Of a stretch of 5,435 nucleotides of DNA, positions 1 through 5,435 are shown piece after piece. The position numbers and the translations under genes were made by a program. The notes below the pieces were generated by a model. The model was not told where the DNA came from and made no database searches. It saw nothing but the letters and a program-made list of their open reading frames with translations. This DNA comes from an uncultured Burkholderiales bacterium. GTDB lineage: Bacteria; Pseudomonadota; Gammaproteobacteria; Burkholderiales; Burkholderiaceae_E. The stretch spans positions 1-5,435 of the forward strand of contig CAIUGQ010000052.1 in the NCBI GenBank assembly GCA_903898725.1, given 5' to 3'. Every line of letters starts with the position of its first letter. Within the stretch, counting starts at the first letter, position 1.

Positions 1-918
1 CGTCTGCTCGCCGCGCGCCGGGCGAGCCTGCAGGCCGAGCAGCAGCAGCAGCAGCAGCTCTTCGAGCAGCAGCGCGGCGCGCTGCAGCGTCGCATCGATG
101 CGATCCGGAACGAGATCGGGCAGCTGTCGCAGGAGATGGAGCTGCAGCGCTCGAGGGTGCAGCTCGCCGACGGCACGCTGCAGCGCGAGCGCGGTCTGCA
201 GGGGCTCGGCTACGTGTCGCTGCAGCAGGTCCAGGCGCAGGAGGCGCAGGTGCTCGAGCAGCGCGGGCGGCTCCGTGCGCTCGAGCGGCAGCGCAGCGAG
301 CGCCAGCGCGACATGTCCCTCGCCGAGAGCGAGCTGCTCGAGCTGCCCTTGCGTGCGCAGGCGCAGCGGGCGGTCCTCGAGCGCGGTGTCGCGACTCTGG
401 AGCAGGAGCTGGCCGAGGCGGAGTCGAGGCGGCAGATCGTCGTCACGGCGCCGCTCGCGGGCACCGTGTCGTCGCTCCAGGTCGATGTCGGCACCACGGC
501 CAACCCGTCGACGCCGCTGATGAACATCGTGCCGGAGGACGCGCGCCTGGAGGTCCACCTGTTCACGCCCAGCCGCTCGATGGGATTCGTGCGTGAAGGC
601 CAGAAGGTCATGGTGCGCTACCAGGCCTTTCCGTATCAGAAGTTCGGTCATCACGCGGGCACGGTGGCCTCGGTGTCGCGCACGGCGGTCAGCCCGAGCG
701 AACTGCCGGGGCAGCTCGCCGGCCTCGCCATCCTGGGCGGCGCGGGCGAACCGATCTACCGGATCGTCGTGGCCCTGGACCGCCAGACCATCACGGCCTA
801 CGGACAGGAGCAGCCGCTGCAGGCCGGCATGCAGCTCGAGGCCGACATCGCCCTGGAGCGGCGCAAACTGTACGAATGGGTGCTCGAGCCGCTCTACACG
901 CTGACGGGGCGCCTGTGA
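1..918 (+). CDS. HlyD/CvaA-family periplasmic adaptor of a type I peptide exporter (5'-truncated)
   Basis: The frame is open from base 1 to the TGA at 916-918, giving 305 residues with no start codon in the window; the N-terminal cytoplasmic tail, membrane anchor and first lipoyl half are missing. Fragment residues 1 to about 145 are rich in Q, E, R, L and A with heptad-like spacing, as expected for the long coiled-coil hairpin of HlyD-type membrane fusion proteins; they include a run of six Gln at 14-19. Residues 149-156 (TAPLAGTV) are the second lipoyl/barrel-sandwich half-motif. They are followed by a beta-barrel region at roughly 173-290 (VHLFTPSRSMGFVREGQ, then YRIVVALD) and a C-terminus ending KLYEWVLEPLYTLTGRL, typical of this family. 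Known role: it bridges the inner-membrane ABC transporter to a TolC-like outer-membrane channel across the periplasm. The stop overlaps the GTG start of the C39 transporter gene, so both are almost certainly in one operon and one machine. The family call is firm; CvaA-type rather than another HlyD subtype is inferred from the partner. Confidence 0.93.
   Translation, partial: RLLAARRASLQAEQQQQQQLFEQQRGALQRRIDAIRNEIGQLSQEMELQRSRVQLADGTLQRERGLQGLGYVSLQQVQAQEAQVLEQRGRLRALERQRSERQRDMSLAESELLELPLRAQAQRAVLERGVATLEQELAEAESRRQIVVTAPLAGTVSSLQVDVGTTANPSTPLMNIVPEDARLEVHLFTPSRSMGFVREGQKVMVRYQAFPYQKFGHHAGTVASVSRTAVSPSELPGQLAGLAILGGAGEPIYRIVVALDRQTITAYGQEQPLQAGMQLEADIALERRKLYEWVLEPLYTLTGRL
40..57 (+). repeat. 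(CAG)6 trinucleotide tract inside the adaptor gene
   Basis: Six perfect, in-frame CAG codons encode six consecutive Gln within the predicted coiled-coil hairpin. Flanking codons (CTG CAG GCC GAG before, GAG CAG CAG after) continue the Gln-rich composition. Any gain or loss of a unit would keep the frame and only lengthen or shorten the helix. CAG is probably the favoured Gln codon here, so the tract may be no more than composition. Confidence 0.6.
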
Positions 919-3104
919 GCACCGAAGCCTCGCCGCCGCTGAACTTCGGCTTCCGACGCAAGCTGCCGATGACCTATCAGGCCGAGGCCGCCGAGTGCGG
1001 TCTCGCGTGCCTGGCCATGGTCGCGACCTACTACGGTCAGTCCAGCGAACTCGTCGAGCTGCGTCGACGCTTCGACGTCTCGCTCAAGGGGGCGCGTCTC
1101 GCCGACCTCGTGCGCGTCGCCACCCAGCTCGGCATGGCCTCGAGGCCGCTGCGGGTCGAGCTCGACGAGCTGTCGCAGCTGCGTGTGCCCTGCGTGCTGC
1201 ACTGGGACATGAATCACTTCGTCGTGCTGGCCGGGGTCAGCCGCGGCGTGGTGACGATCCACGATCCGGCCATCGGCGTGCGGCGGATGCCGTTGCGCGA
1301 CGTGTCGCGCCACTTCACCGGCGTCGCGCTCGAGCTGACCGCGACACCCGGCTTCGAGCGCCGCGATCCGCTCCCCCGACTGCCCCTGAGCAAGCTCTTC
1401 GGGCGGATCGTTGGCCTGCGCCGCTCGCTGGCGCATCTGCTCGTGCTCGCCCTGGGCATCGAGGTCTTCGCGATCCTCAACCCGTTCTTCCTGCAGTGGG
1501 TCGTCGACCATGTGCTGGTCAGCGCCGATCGGGACCTGATGACGACGCTGGCGATCGGCTTCATGCTGGTGACGCTGATCCAGGCCTCGCTGGGGGCGAT
1601 GCGCGGGTGGTCGCTGATGGTGCTGTCGGCGTCCCTGCGGGTGCAGTCGAGCGCGAACCTGTTCACGCACCTGCAGCGGCTGCCCACGTCCTTCTTCGAG
1701 AGCCGGTACCTCGGCGACATCCTGTCCCGCTTCAACTCCCTCGAGCGGATCCAGGACGCCCTGACGACCGAGCTCGTCGAGGCGGTGCTCGACGGCCTGA
1801 TGGCCGCGGTGACCATCTCGATCATGCTGCTGATCAGCCCGCCGATGGCCGCACTGGTCATCGCGTCGGTCGGGGCCTACGCGGTGCTCCGCTGGGTGCT
1901 GTACCGACCGCTGCGCGAAGCGTCGATGGAGACGATCGTCTGGGAGTCGCGCCTCGACAGCCATTTCCTCGAGACGCTGCGCGCCATCCGGCCGATCAAG
2001 CTGATGGGCGGGGAAGAGGGCCGGCGCGCCCAGTGGCTGAATCTGCTCGTCGAGTCGGCCAACCGCGGGATGATCGTGCAGAAGCTCCGGCTCGTGTTCC
2101 GCTCGAGCACGGTCGTGCTGTTCGGGCTGCTGACGATCCTGATGGTGTGGCTCGGCTCCGGGCGGATCCTCGATGGCAGCTTCACCGTCGGCATGCTGCT
2201 CGCCTTCCTGTCGTACCAGTCGCAGTTCATCGGGCGCACGACTGCGCTGATCGACCGGGTGGTCGACCTGCGGATGCTGAGGCTGCACGGCGAGCGTCTG
2301 TCGGACATCGTGCTGAGTGCGCCCGAACCCGAGTCGGTGGTCATCGACCCGCCCGAGGTCGAGCCGTCGATCGAGGTGCGCGACCTGCGGTTCCGCTACT
2401 CGGAGAGCGACCCGTGGATCCTCGACGGCATCAGCTTCCGGATCGAGCCGGGGGAATCGGTGGCGATCGTCGGGGCATCGGGGGGCGGCAAGACCACCCT
2501 GATGAAGATCCTCGCCAGCCTCCTGCAGCCCACCAGCGGCGAGATCCTGATCGGGGGCGAGCCGATCGCCCGGATCGGCACCCGTGCCTACCGCGACATG
2601 CTCGGTGTCGTGATGCAGGAAGACCAGCTGTTCGCCGGCTCGATCGCGGACAACATCAGCTTCTTCTCGTCGAAGCCCGATCGTGCGCGGATCGAGCGCT
2701 GCGCCCAGCGGGCCGCCATCCACGACGACATCGTCAACATGCCGATGGGCTATGAATCACTGATCGGCGACATGGGCACGTCCCTGTCCGGGGGGCAGAA
2801 GCAGCGCCTGCTGCTCGCCAGGGCGCTGCACCGTCGACCGCGCATCCTGATGCTGGACGAGGCGACCAGCCATCTCGACGTCGAGCTCGAGCGCGCGGTC
2901 AACGCCGCCGTGCGGCGGGTCGGTGCGACCCGCATCATCATCGCCCATCGGCCCGAGACGGTCCGGTCCGCGGACCGCGTCCTGGTGCTCGAAGGGGGCC
3001 GACTGGTCCGCGACGAGCGGATCGTGCGGGACGCTCCCGACCTGAGGTCGGGTGCCGAGCCGGCCCCGGCGATCGCGCTGTCGGCGCGGCCGACGACGGA
3101 CTGA
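915..3104 (+). CDS. Peptidase-containing ABC transporter (C39 peptidase + exporter + ATPase), CvaB-like
   Basis: Predicted to cleave the double-glycine-type leader of a secreted peptide on the cytosolic side and drive export by ATP hydrolysis, with the adjacent HlyD-type adaptor. With the GTG at 915 the product has 729 residues, the usual size for such transporters. The C39 domain (about 15-140) has the full active site: Gln22 and Cys28 in QAEAAECGLACL, His101 in NHFVVL, Asp117 in HDP. HlyB-type exporters lack this Cys, so a processing enzyme is indicated. The membrane domain has hydrophobic spans near 173-195, 208-230, 292-332 (two helices), 398-415 and 423-440. The ATPase has Walker A GASGGGKT (520-527), Q-loop Gln568, signature LSGGQ (624-628), Walker B ILMLDE (644-649) and H-loop His678. 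The N-terminal third strongly resembles colicin V exporter CvaB. Start choice: GTG at 915 overlaps the upstream TGA as GTGA, and MSTEASPPLNFGF reads like a normal N-terminus. An in-frame ATG at 876 would add 13 residues and a 43-base overlap; neither start has a strong Shine-Dalgarno. Cargo is unknown. Confidence 0.95.
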   Translation: MSTEASPPLNFGFRRKLPMTYQAEAAECGLACLAMVATYYGQSSELVELRRRFDVSLKGARLADLVRVATQLGMASRPLRVELDELSQLRVPCVLHWDMNHFVVLAGVSRGVVTIHDPAIGVRRMPLRDVSRHFTGVALELTATPGFERRDPLPRLPLSKLFGRIVGLRRSLAHLLVLALGIEVFAILNPFFLQWVVDHVLVSADRDLMTTLAIGFMLVTLIQASLGAMRGWSLMVLSASLRVQSSANLFTHLQRLPTSFFESRYLGDILSRFNSLERIQDALTTELVEAVLDGLMAAVTISIMLLISPPMAALVIASVGAYAVLRWVLYRPLREASMETIVWESRLDSHFLETLRAIRPIKLMGGEEGRRAQWLNLLVESANRGMIVQKLRLVFRSSTVVLFGLLTILMVWLGSGRILDGSFTVGMLLAFLSYQSQFIGRTTALIDRVVDLRMLRLHGERLSDIVLSAPEPESVVIDPPEVEPSIEVRDLRFRYSESDPWILDGISFRIEPGESVAIVGASGGGKTTLMKILASLLQPTSGEILIGGEPIARIGTRAYRDMLGVVMQEDQLFAGSIADNISFFSSKPDRARIERCAQRAAIHDDIVNMPMGYESLIGDMGTSLSGGQKQRLLLARALHRRPRILMLDEATSHLDVELERAVNAAVRRVGATRIIIAHRPETVRSADRVLVLEGGRLVRDERIVRDAPDLRSGAEPAPAIALSARPTTD

Positions 3105-3156
3105 GCGCAACGCGCTCGTCGGCCGGGGCCCGAGCGGTCCCGGTTCTCCGGAACCG
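3103..3156 (+). terminator. Two short GC hairpins right after the transporter stop; possible transcription end
   Basis: The first hairpin pairs GAGCGC (3103-3108) with GCGCTC (3112-3117) around a 3-base AAC loop and overlaps the TGA stop. The second pairs CGGTTC (3141-3146) with GAACCG (3151-3156) around a TCCG loop closed by C-G, a tetraloop-like arrangement. Neither is followed by a T-tract, so this is not a canonical intrinsic terminator. The hairpins could be 3'-end stabilisers of the exporter mRNA, or termination here could be Rho-dependent. The position, directly after the last gene of the pair and before a 500-base gap, is the main support. Confidence 0.3.
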
Positions 3157-3521
3157 AACGCGCCGCGTGAGCGAGCCGTCGATCGCCATGCGCGTTCCGG
3201 CCATGAGGCTCACCGCTGCCAGAGAAATCGGTGCTGCCGGGCCAGCTCGCGATGGGGTGGATCTCCGGCTGGCGAACTGAAGGGCCAGGCTCGGCCTGCC
3301 GTTCGTCGGCGCCGTGCCGCGCGCCGCGCCCCGACCGATGGCGGCTGAACGTGGGTCCAACGGTCGGCATGGGACCCTTTTCCACACAGCGGTCTCGCTG
3401 CCCCACGCCCCGCCGCCCGCCGCTCGTCGGGCAGCCGATGCAGCTCGGCGCGAAGGGCTTCCGCTCGTACCGCGTCAACGACCGTTCGTCGGCAGGGCCG
3501 CCGGGCGAGAACTTTGACCGC

Positions 3522-3536
3522 TCGTCAGTGTGACGA
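3522..3536. promoter_or_regulatory. Perfect dyad TCGTCA-N3-TGACGA, operator-like
   Basis: TCGTCA (3522-3527) and TGACGA (3531-3536) are exact reverse complements around GTG. The dyad lies about 105 bases upstream of the DUF1800 start codon. A TTGACC resembling a -35 box sits just before it at 3514-3519, but no good -10 box is found 16-18 bases further on. The left arm coincides with the last copy of the CGYTCGTCRG motif. A regulator-binding site for the downstream gene is an inference; a chance 6-base dyad is possible in this composition. Confidence 0.25.
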
Positions 3537-3537
3537 A

Positions 3538-3620
3538 GTTGGCATGGACATCGAGGACGTCCCGCAGAAGATCCGGGCCATCCTAAGTCCGCCTTTCACT
3601 AAGTCGGATGCCAGGCCAAC
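3538..3620 (+). promoter_or_regulatory. Inverted repeat enclosing a 63-base loop; possible structured leader of the DUF1800 gene
   Basis: GTTGGCATGG (3538-3547) pairs with CCAGGCCAAC (3611-3620) at 9 of 10 positions. A second inner pairing, ATCCG (3571-3575) with CGGAT (3605-3609), would stack directly inside the right arm. The enclosed segment also contains the palindrome GGACGTCC (3555-3562) and two copies of CTAAGTC (3583-3589, 3599-3605). If transcribed, this would fold into a branched leader ending about 10 bases before the Shine-Dalgarno. No known riboswitch class is recognised. It could equally be a DNA-level regulatory region. Confidence 0.25.
3583..3605. repeat. 7-base direct repeat CTAAGTC, 16-base period
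   Basis: Two perfect copies at 3583-3589 and 3599-3605 lie in the AT-richer stretch just upstream of the DUF1800 gene. A 16-base period is about one and a half helical turns. Tandem half-sites for a transcription factor are one reading; the copies also fall within the loop of the proposed leader fold, where they could be unpaired. No known factor is assigned. Confidence 0.35.
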
Positions 3621-3628
3621 ACAATACA

Positions 3629-3635
3629 AAGAGGT
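3629..3635 (+). promoter_or_regulatory. Shine-Dalgarno site AAGAGGT of the DUF1800 gene
   Basis: AAGAGGT ends six bases before the ATG at 3642, a near-ideal spacing and a good match to the anti-Shine-Dalgarno core. It decides the start of the downstream gene, which is further supported by the signal peptide beginning exactly there. It lies in the AT-richer leader, which should keep it accessible. Confidence 0.8.
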
Positions 3636-3641
3636 CAGCGC

Positions 3642-5435
3642 ATGAAACGAAGTGTCCCCCCAGCCCTGTTCCTTCGACGCGGGCTCGTGCTCGCGAGCGC
3701 CGTGCTGCTGAGCGCCTGCGGCAGCGAAGGCCCGACATCGCTCGCGACCTCCGCCCATGCGCCGGCCGCCGCGTCGGCCGCCGCGGCGGTCGCGGAACCG
3801 GCCGTCGCCGGTGTGACCGAGACGGCGCCGCGCGACGTGCCCGCGACCCAGGCCGATGCCGCGCGCTTTCTCGCGAAATCCACGTTCGGCCCGACGCAGG
3901 AAGAGATCGACCGGGTGATGAAGGTCGGCTATTCGGCCTGGATCGACCAGCAGTTCGCGAAGACCTCGCCGTCTCATCTCGACGACTACGCCAAGCGCGT
4001 CGCCGCCATGCCTGAAGCCGGCACGTTCATCTCGAGCACCTGGCCGCAGAACAGCTTCTGGCGCGCGATGCTGTCGGGCGAGGATGCGCTGCGGCGGCGG
4101 GTGGCGTACTCGCTGTCCCAGATCCTCGTGGTGTCGATGCAGAACAGCGACATCGGCCTGCGGATGGGCTCGGCCTACCTCGACGTGCTGACCCGCAACG
4201 CGTTCGGCAACTACCGCACGCTTCTGGAGGAGGCGACGCTGTCGCCGGCGATGGGCGTCTACCTGTCGGCGCTCGGCAATCGCAAGGCCGACATGAGCGT
4301 CGGCAGGCTCCCCGACGAGAACTACGCCCGCGAGATCATGCAGCTCTTCACCATCGGGCTGTACGAGCTGAACCAGGACGGGACCGTCAAGCTCGACGCC
4401 CGGAACGAGCCGATCGAGACCTACGAGATGGCGGACATCGCCGGCCTGTCGCGGGTCTTCACCGGCTTCGGCTGGGCCGGACCCGACACCTCGTCGGCAC
4501 GCTTCGTGAACCGGGGCGAGCCGCACTCGGAGCGCGACTTCCGGCCCATGCAGGGTTACCCGCAGTTCCACGAGACCGGACCGAAGACCTTCCTCGGCAC
4601 GACCGTCTCGGCCACGACGCCCGAGGCGAGCCTGAAGGCGGCGCTCGATCACCTGTTCGCCCATCCGAACGTCGGTCCGTTCATCGGCAAGCAGCTCATC
4701 CAGCGCATGGTCACCAGCAATCCGAGCCCCGCGTACGTGGGTCGTGTGGCCGCGGCGTTCAATGACAACGGGCAGGGCGTTCGCGGCGATCTGAAGGCGG
4801 TTGTCAAGGCGGTGCTGCTCGATCCCGAGGCCAGCACGCCGCCGGTCGACGCGATCGGCTGGAACGGCCGGATGCGCGAGCCGCTGCTGCGGATGACCAC
4901 GATGCTGCGCGCGCTCGGCGCCAAGTCGTCGACCGGCAACTGGACCTGGAGCGGCACGGAGGATCCGATCGTCTCGATCGGCATGGCCCCGCTGCGCGCG
5001 CCGTCGGTGTTCAACTTCTACCGTCCCGGCTACGTGCCGCCGAACACTCGACTCGCGACGAGTGCGCTGGTCGCCCCCGAGCTGCAGATCTTCAACGAGG
5101 TCTCGGCGGCCGGGTTCCTGAACACGGTGAAGGCCGTGCTCGACAGCGACGGTGCGGGCAGCGGTGACCCGCGGACGGGCAAGCCGGACATCGCGATCGA
5201 CTGGTCACCGCTCGTCGCGCTCGCCCGCAACCCCGCGGCGCTCGTCGACAGGACGATCCTGCTGATGGCGCCCGGTCAGGTGCCGACCGCGGTGCGCAAC
5301 CAGATCGCCGCCGAGGTCGCCAGCGTCGCGATCCCGAGCGGCGCCGACACCGACGCGACCGTGCTCGCCGCCTTGCGCAACCGCGCCCGCCTCGCCGTGC
5401 TGCTGCTCGTCGTCACCCCCGAATTCACGGTCCAG
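3642..5435 (+). CDS. DUF1800-family (PF08811) predicted lipoprotein, 3' end outside the window
   Basis: The frame is open from the ATG at 3642 to the last base, 598 codons without a stop. The N-terminus is a lipoprotein signal: Lys/Arg-containing start, hydrophobic core (15-23), lipobox LSAC with Cys26. Gly at +2 is compatible with outer-membrane sorting in enterobacterial rules. Arg12-Arg13 before the core could alternatively mean Tat export. An Ala/Pro/Thr-rich linker (about 36-70) follows. The DUF1800 domain spans roughly 72-598. Recognisable family blocks are AARFLAKSTFGPTQEEID (73-90), RRRVAYSLSQILVVS (151-165), LPDENYAREIMQLFTIGLYE (223-242), SRVFTGFGW (270-278), the HPNVGPFIGKQLIQRMV block (341-357), MREPLLRM (411-418) and APSVFNFYRPGYVPP (453-467). 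The last residues, VTPEFTVQ, match the usual family C-terminus, so probably only a few residues are missing. No catalytic activity is established for the family. DUF1800 genes commonly precede a DUF1501 gene. The 537-base gap and its own ribosome site argue for a transcription unit separate from the exporter. Confidence 0.92.
   Translation, partial: MKRSVPPALFLRRGLVLASAVLLSACGSEGPTSLATSAHAPAAASAAAAVAEPAVAGVTETAPRDVPATQADAARFLAKSTFGPTQEEIDRVMKVGYSAWIDQQFAKTSPSHLDDYAKRVAAMPEAGTFISSTWPQNSFWRAMLSGEDALRRRVAYSLSQILVVSMQNSDIGLRMGSAYLDVLTRNAFGNYRTLLEEATLSPAMGVYLSALGNRKADMSVGRLPDENYAREIMQLFTIGLYELNQDGTVKLDARNEPIETYEMADIAGLSRVFTGFGWAGPDTSSARFVNRGEPHSERDFRPMQGYPQFHETGPKTFLGTTVSATTPEASLKAALDHLFAHPNVGPFIGKQLIQRMVTSNPSPAYVGRVAAAFNDNGQGVRGDLKAVVKAVLLDPEASTPPVDAIGWNGRMREPLLRMTTMLRALGAKSSTGNWTWSGTEDPIVSIGMAPLRAPSVFNFYRPGYVPPNTRLATSALVAPELQIFNEVSAAGFLNTVKAVLDSDGAGSGDPRTGKPDIAIDWSPLVALARNPAALVDRTILLMAPGQVPTAVRNQIAAEVASVAIPSGADTDATVLAALRNRARLAVLLLVVTPEFTVQ

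Larger units (their letters stand above)
3105..3641. other. 537-base intergenic region with no credible gene
   Basis: Open frames here (for example a GTG-initiated frame at 3231-3533 and an ATG frame at 3188-3280) give Arg/Pro/Ser/Ala-rich or very short products without recognisable domains, a convincing ribosome site or a double-glycine leader, so I do not call them genes. What the region does hold: two GC hairpins at its left end, several copies of a CGYTCGTCRG motif (3113-3528), a dyad at 3522-3536, a long-range inverted repeat at 3538-3547/3611-3620, and a direct repeat CTAAGTC at 3583-3589/3599-3605. The last 50 or so bases before the DUF1800 gene are about half A+T, clearly lower in GC than the rest of the window, as expected for a promoter and leader region. 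No tRNA or known riboswitch pattern was recognised. Confidence 0.7.

Noticed and set aside
876..914. ATG at 876 as the transporter start
   Set aside because: It would make a 43-base overlap and add residues with no family resemblance, with no better ribosome site; the GTG at 915 with its GTGA overlap fits better.
894..2723. 609-codon open frame on the - strand and a 586-codon + frame at 995-2755
   Set aside because: Both overlap the C39 transporter in other frames and give Arg/Asp/His/Gln/Pro-rich sequence without domains. The transporter frame has all catalytic and ATPase motifs.
3188..3280. 30-codon ATG frame (MRVPAMRLTAAREIG...) considered as a small peptide precursor
   Set aside because: It has no Shine-Dalgarno before the ATG and no leader cleavage motif, and it is short enough to arise by chance.
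2750..3478. - strand frames (2750-3478, 2938-3387) reaching from the transporter into the gap
   Set aside because: They are mostly antisense to the ATPase domain. The products are Arg/Ser/Pro/Gly-rich without a fold signal and without a clear ribosome site.
3231..3533. GTG-initiated 100-codon frame in the intergenic gap, considered as a possible cargo peptide
   Set aside because: There is no double-glycine leader (no LS..EL...GG pattern), the composition is Arg/Pro/Ser-rich, and only a weak AGAGAAA lies upstream. It cannot be supported as a gene without conservation data.
3514..3542. TTGACC as the -35 box of a sigma-70 promoter
   Set aside because: No TATAAT-like hexamer occurs 16-18 bases downstream; the sequence there is GC-rich. 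It is not called as a promoter.
3595..3625. TTCACT / CACAAT as a promoter pair for the DUF1800 gene
   Set aside because: Each box matches only four of six positions, the spacer is 19 bases, and the start would fall inside or next to the Shine-Dalgarno.
3525..4664. 379-codon open frame on the - strand
   Set aside because: It is antisense to the DUF1800 gene, whose + strand frame carries clear family motifs. The product is low-complexity Arg/Gly/Ala/Val-rich, as expected from a GC-rich shadow frame.

Overview
This is a GC-rich window (visibly around two-thirds G+C, with codons strongly ending in G or C) from a Gram-negative bacterium. Two things point to a proteobacterium, most plausibly beta- or gamma-: a CvaA/CvaB-type export pair, and a lipobox-bearing lipoprotein whose +2 residue is not Asp. 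The genus cannot be read from the sequence. All three real genes lie on the + strand; nothing convincing is encoded on the - strand, where the long open frames are GC-rich shadows.

Layout. (1) Bases 1-918: the 3' part of a gene for an HlyD/CvaA-family periplasmic adaptor, cut by the window start. It covers the coiled-coil hairpin, the lipoyl half-motif and the beta-barrel domain. (2) Bases 915-3104: a complete peptidase-containing ABC transporter (C39 peptidase, six-helix membrane domain, ATPase) of the colicin V exporter CvaB type, translationally coupled to the adaptor by a GTGA start/stop overlap. All C39 catalytic residues and all ATPase motifs are intact. (3) Bases 3105-3641: a 537-base gap with no credible gene. 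It holds two GC hairpins just after the transporter, a scattered 10-base motif CGYTCGTCRG, a perfect dyad TCGTCA-N3-TGACGA, a 10-base inverted repeat with one mismatch, a 7-base direct repeat, and an AT-richer leader ending in a good Shine-Dalgarno. (4) Bases 3642-5435: a DUF1800-family (PF08811) lipoprotein that has no stop inside the window but probably lacks only a few C-terminal residues.

How the parts work together. Genes 1 and 2 form the inner-membrane and periplasmic parts of a type I secretion machine. The C39 domain should cut the leader off a peptide with a double-glycine-type leader, the ABC part should drive export, and the adaptor should link to a TolC-like outer-membrane channel. 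No cargo peptide and no TolC homologue is visible here; they may lie upstream or elsewhere. The DUF1800 gene looks like a separate transcription unit; in many genomes DUF1800 is followed by a DUF1501 gene, which would fall just past the right edge. I find no tRNA, rRNA, CRISPR array or mobile element, and no strong evidence of a wholly new system. The most interesting items are the orphan (cargo-less) CvaAB-like exporter and the patterned intergenic region in front of the DUF1800 lipoprotein gene.
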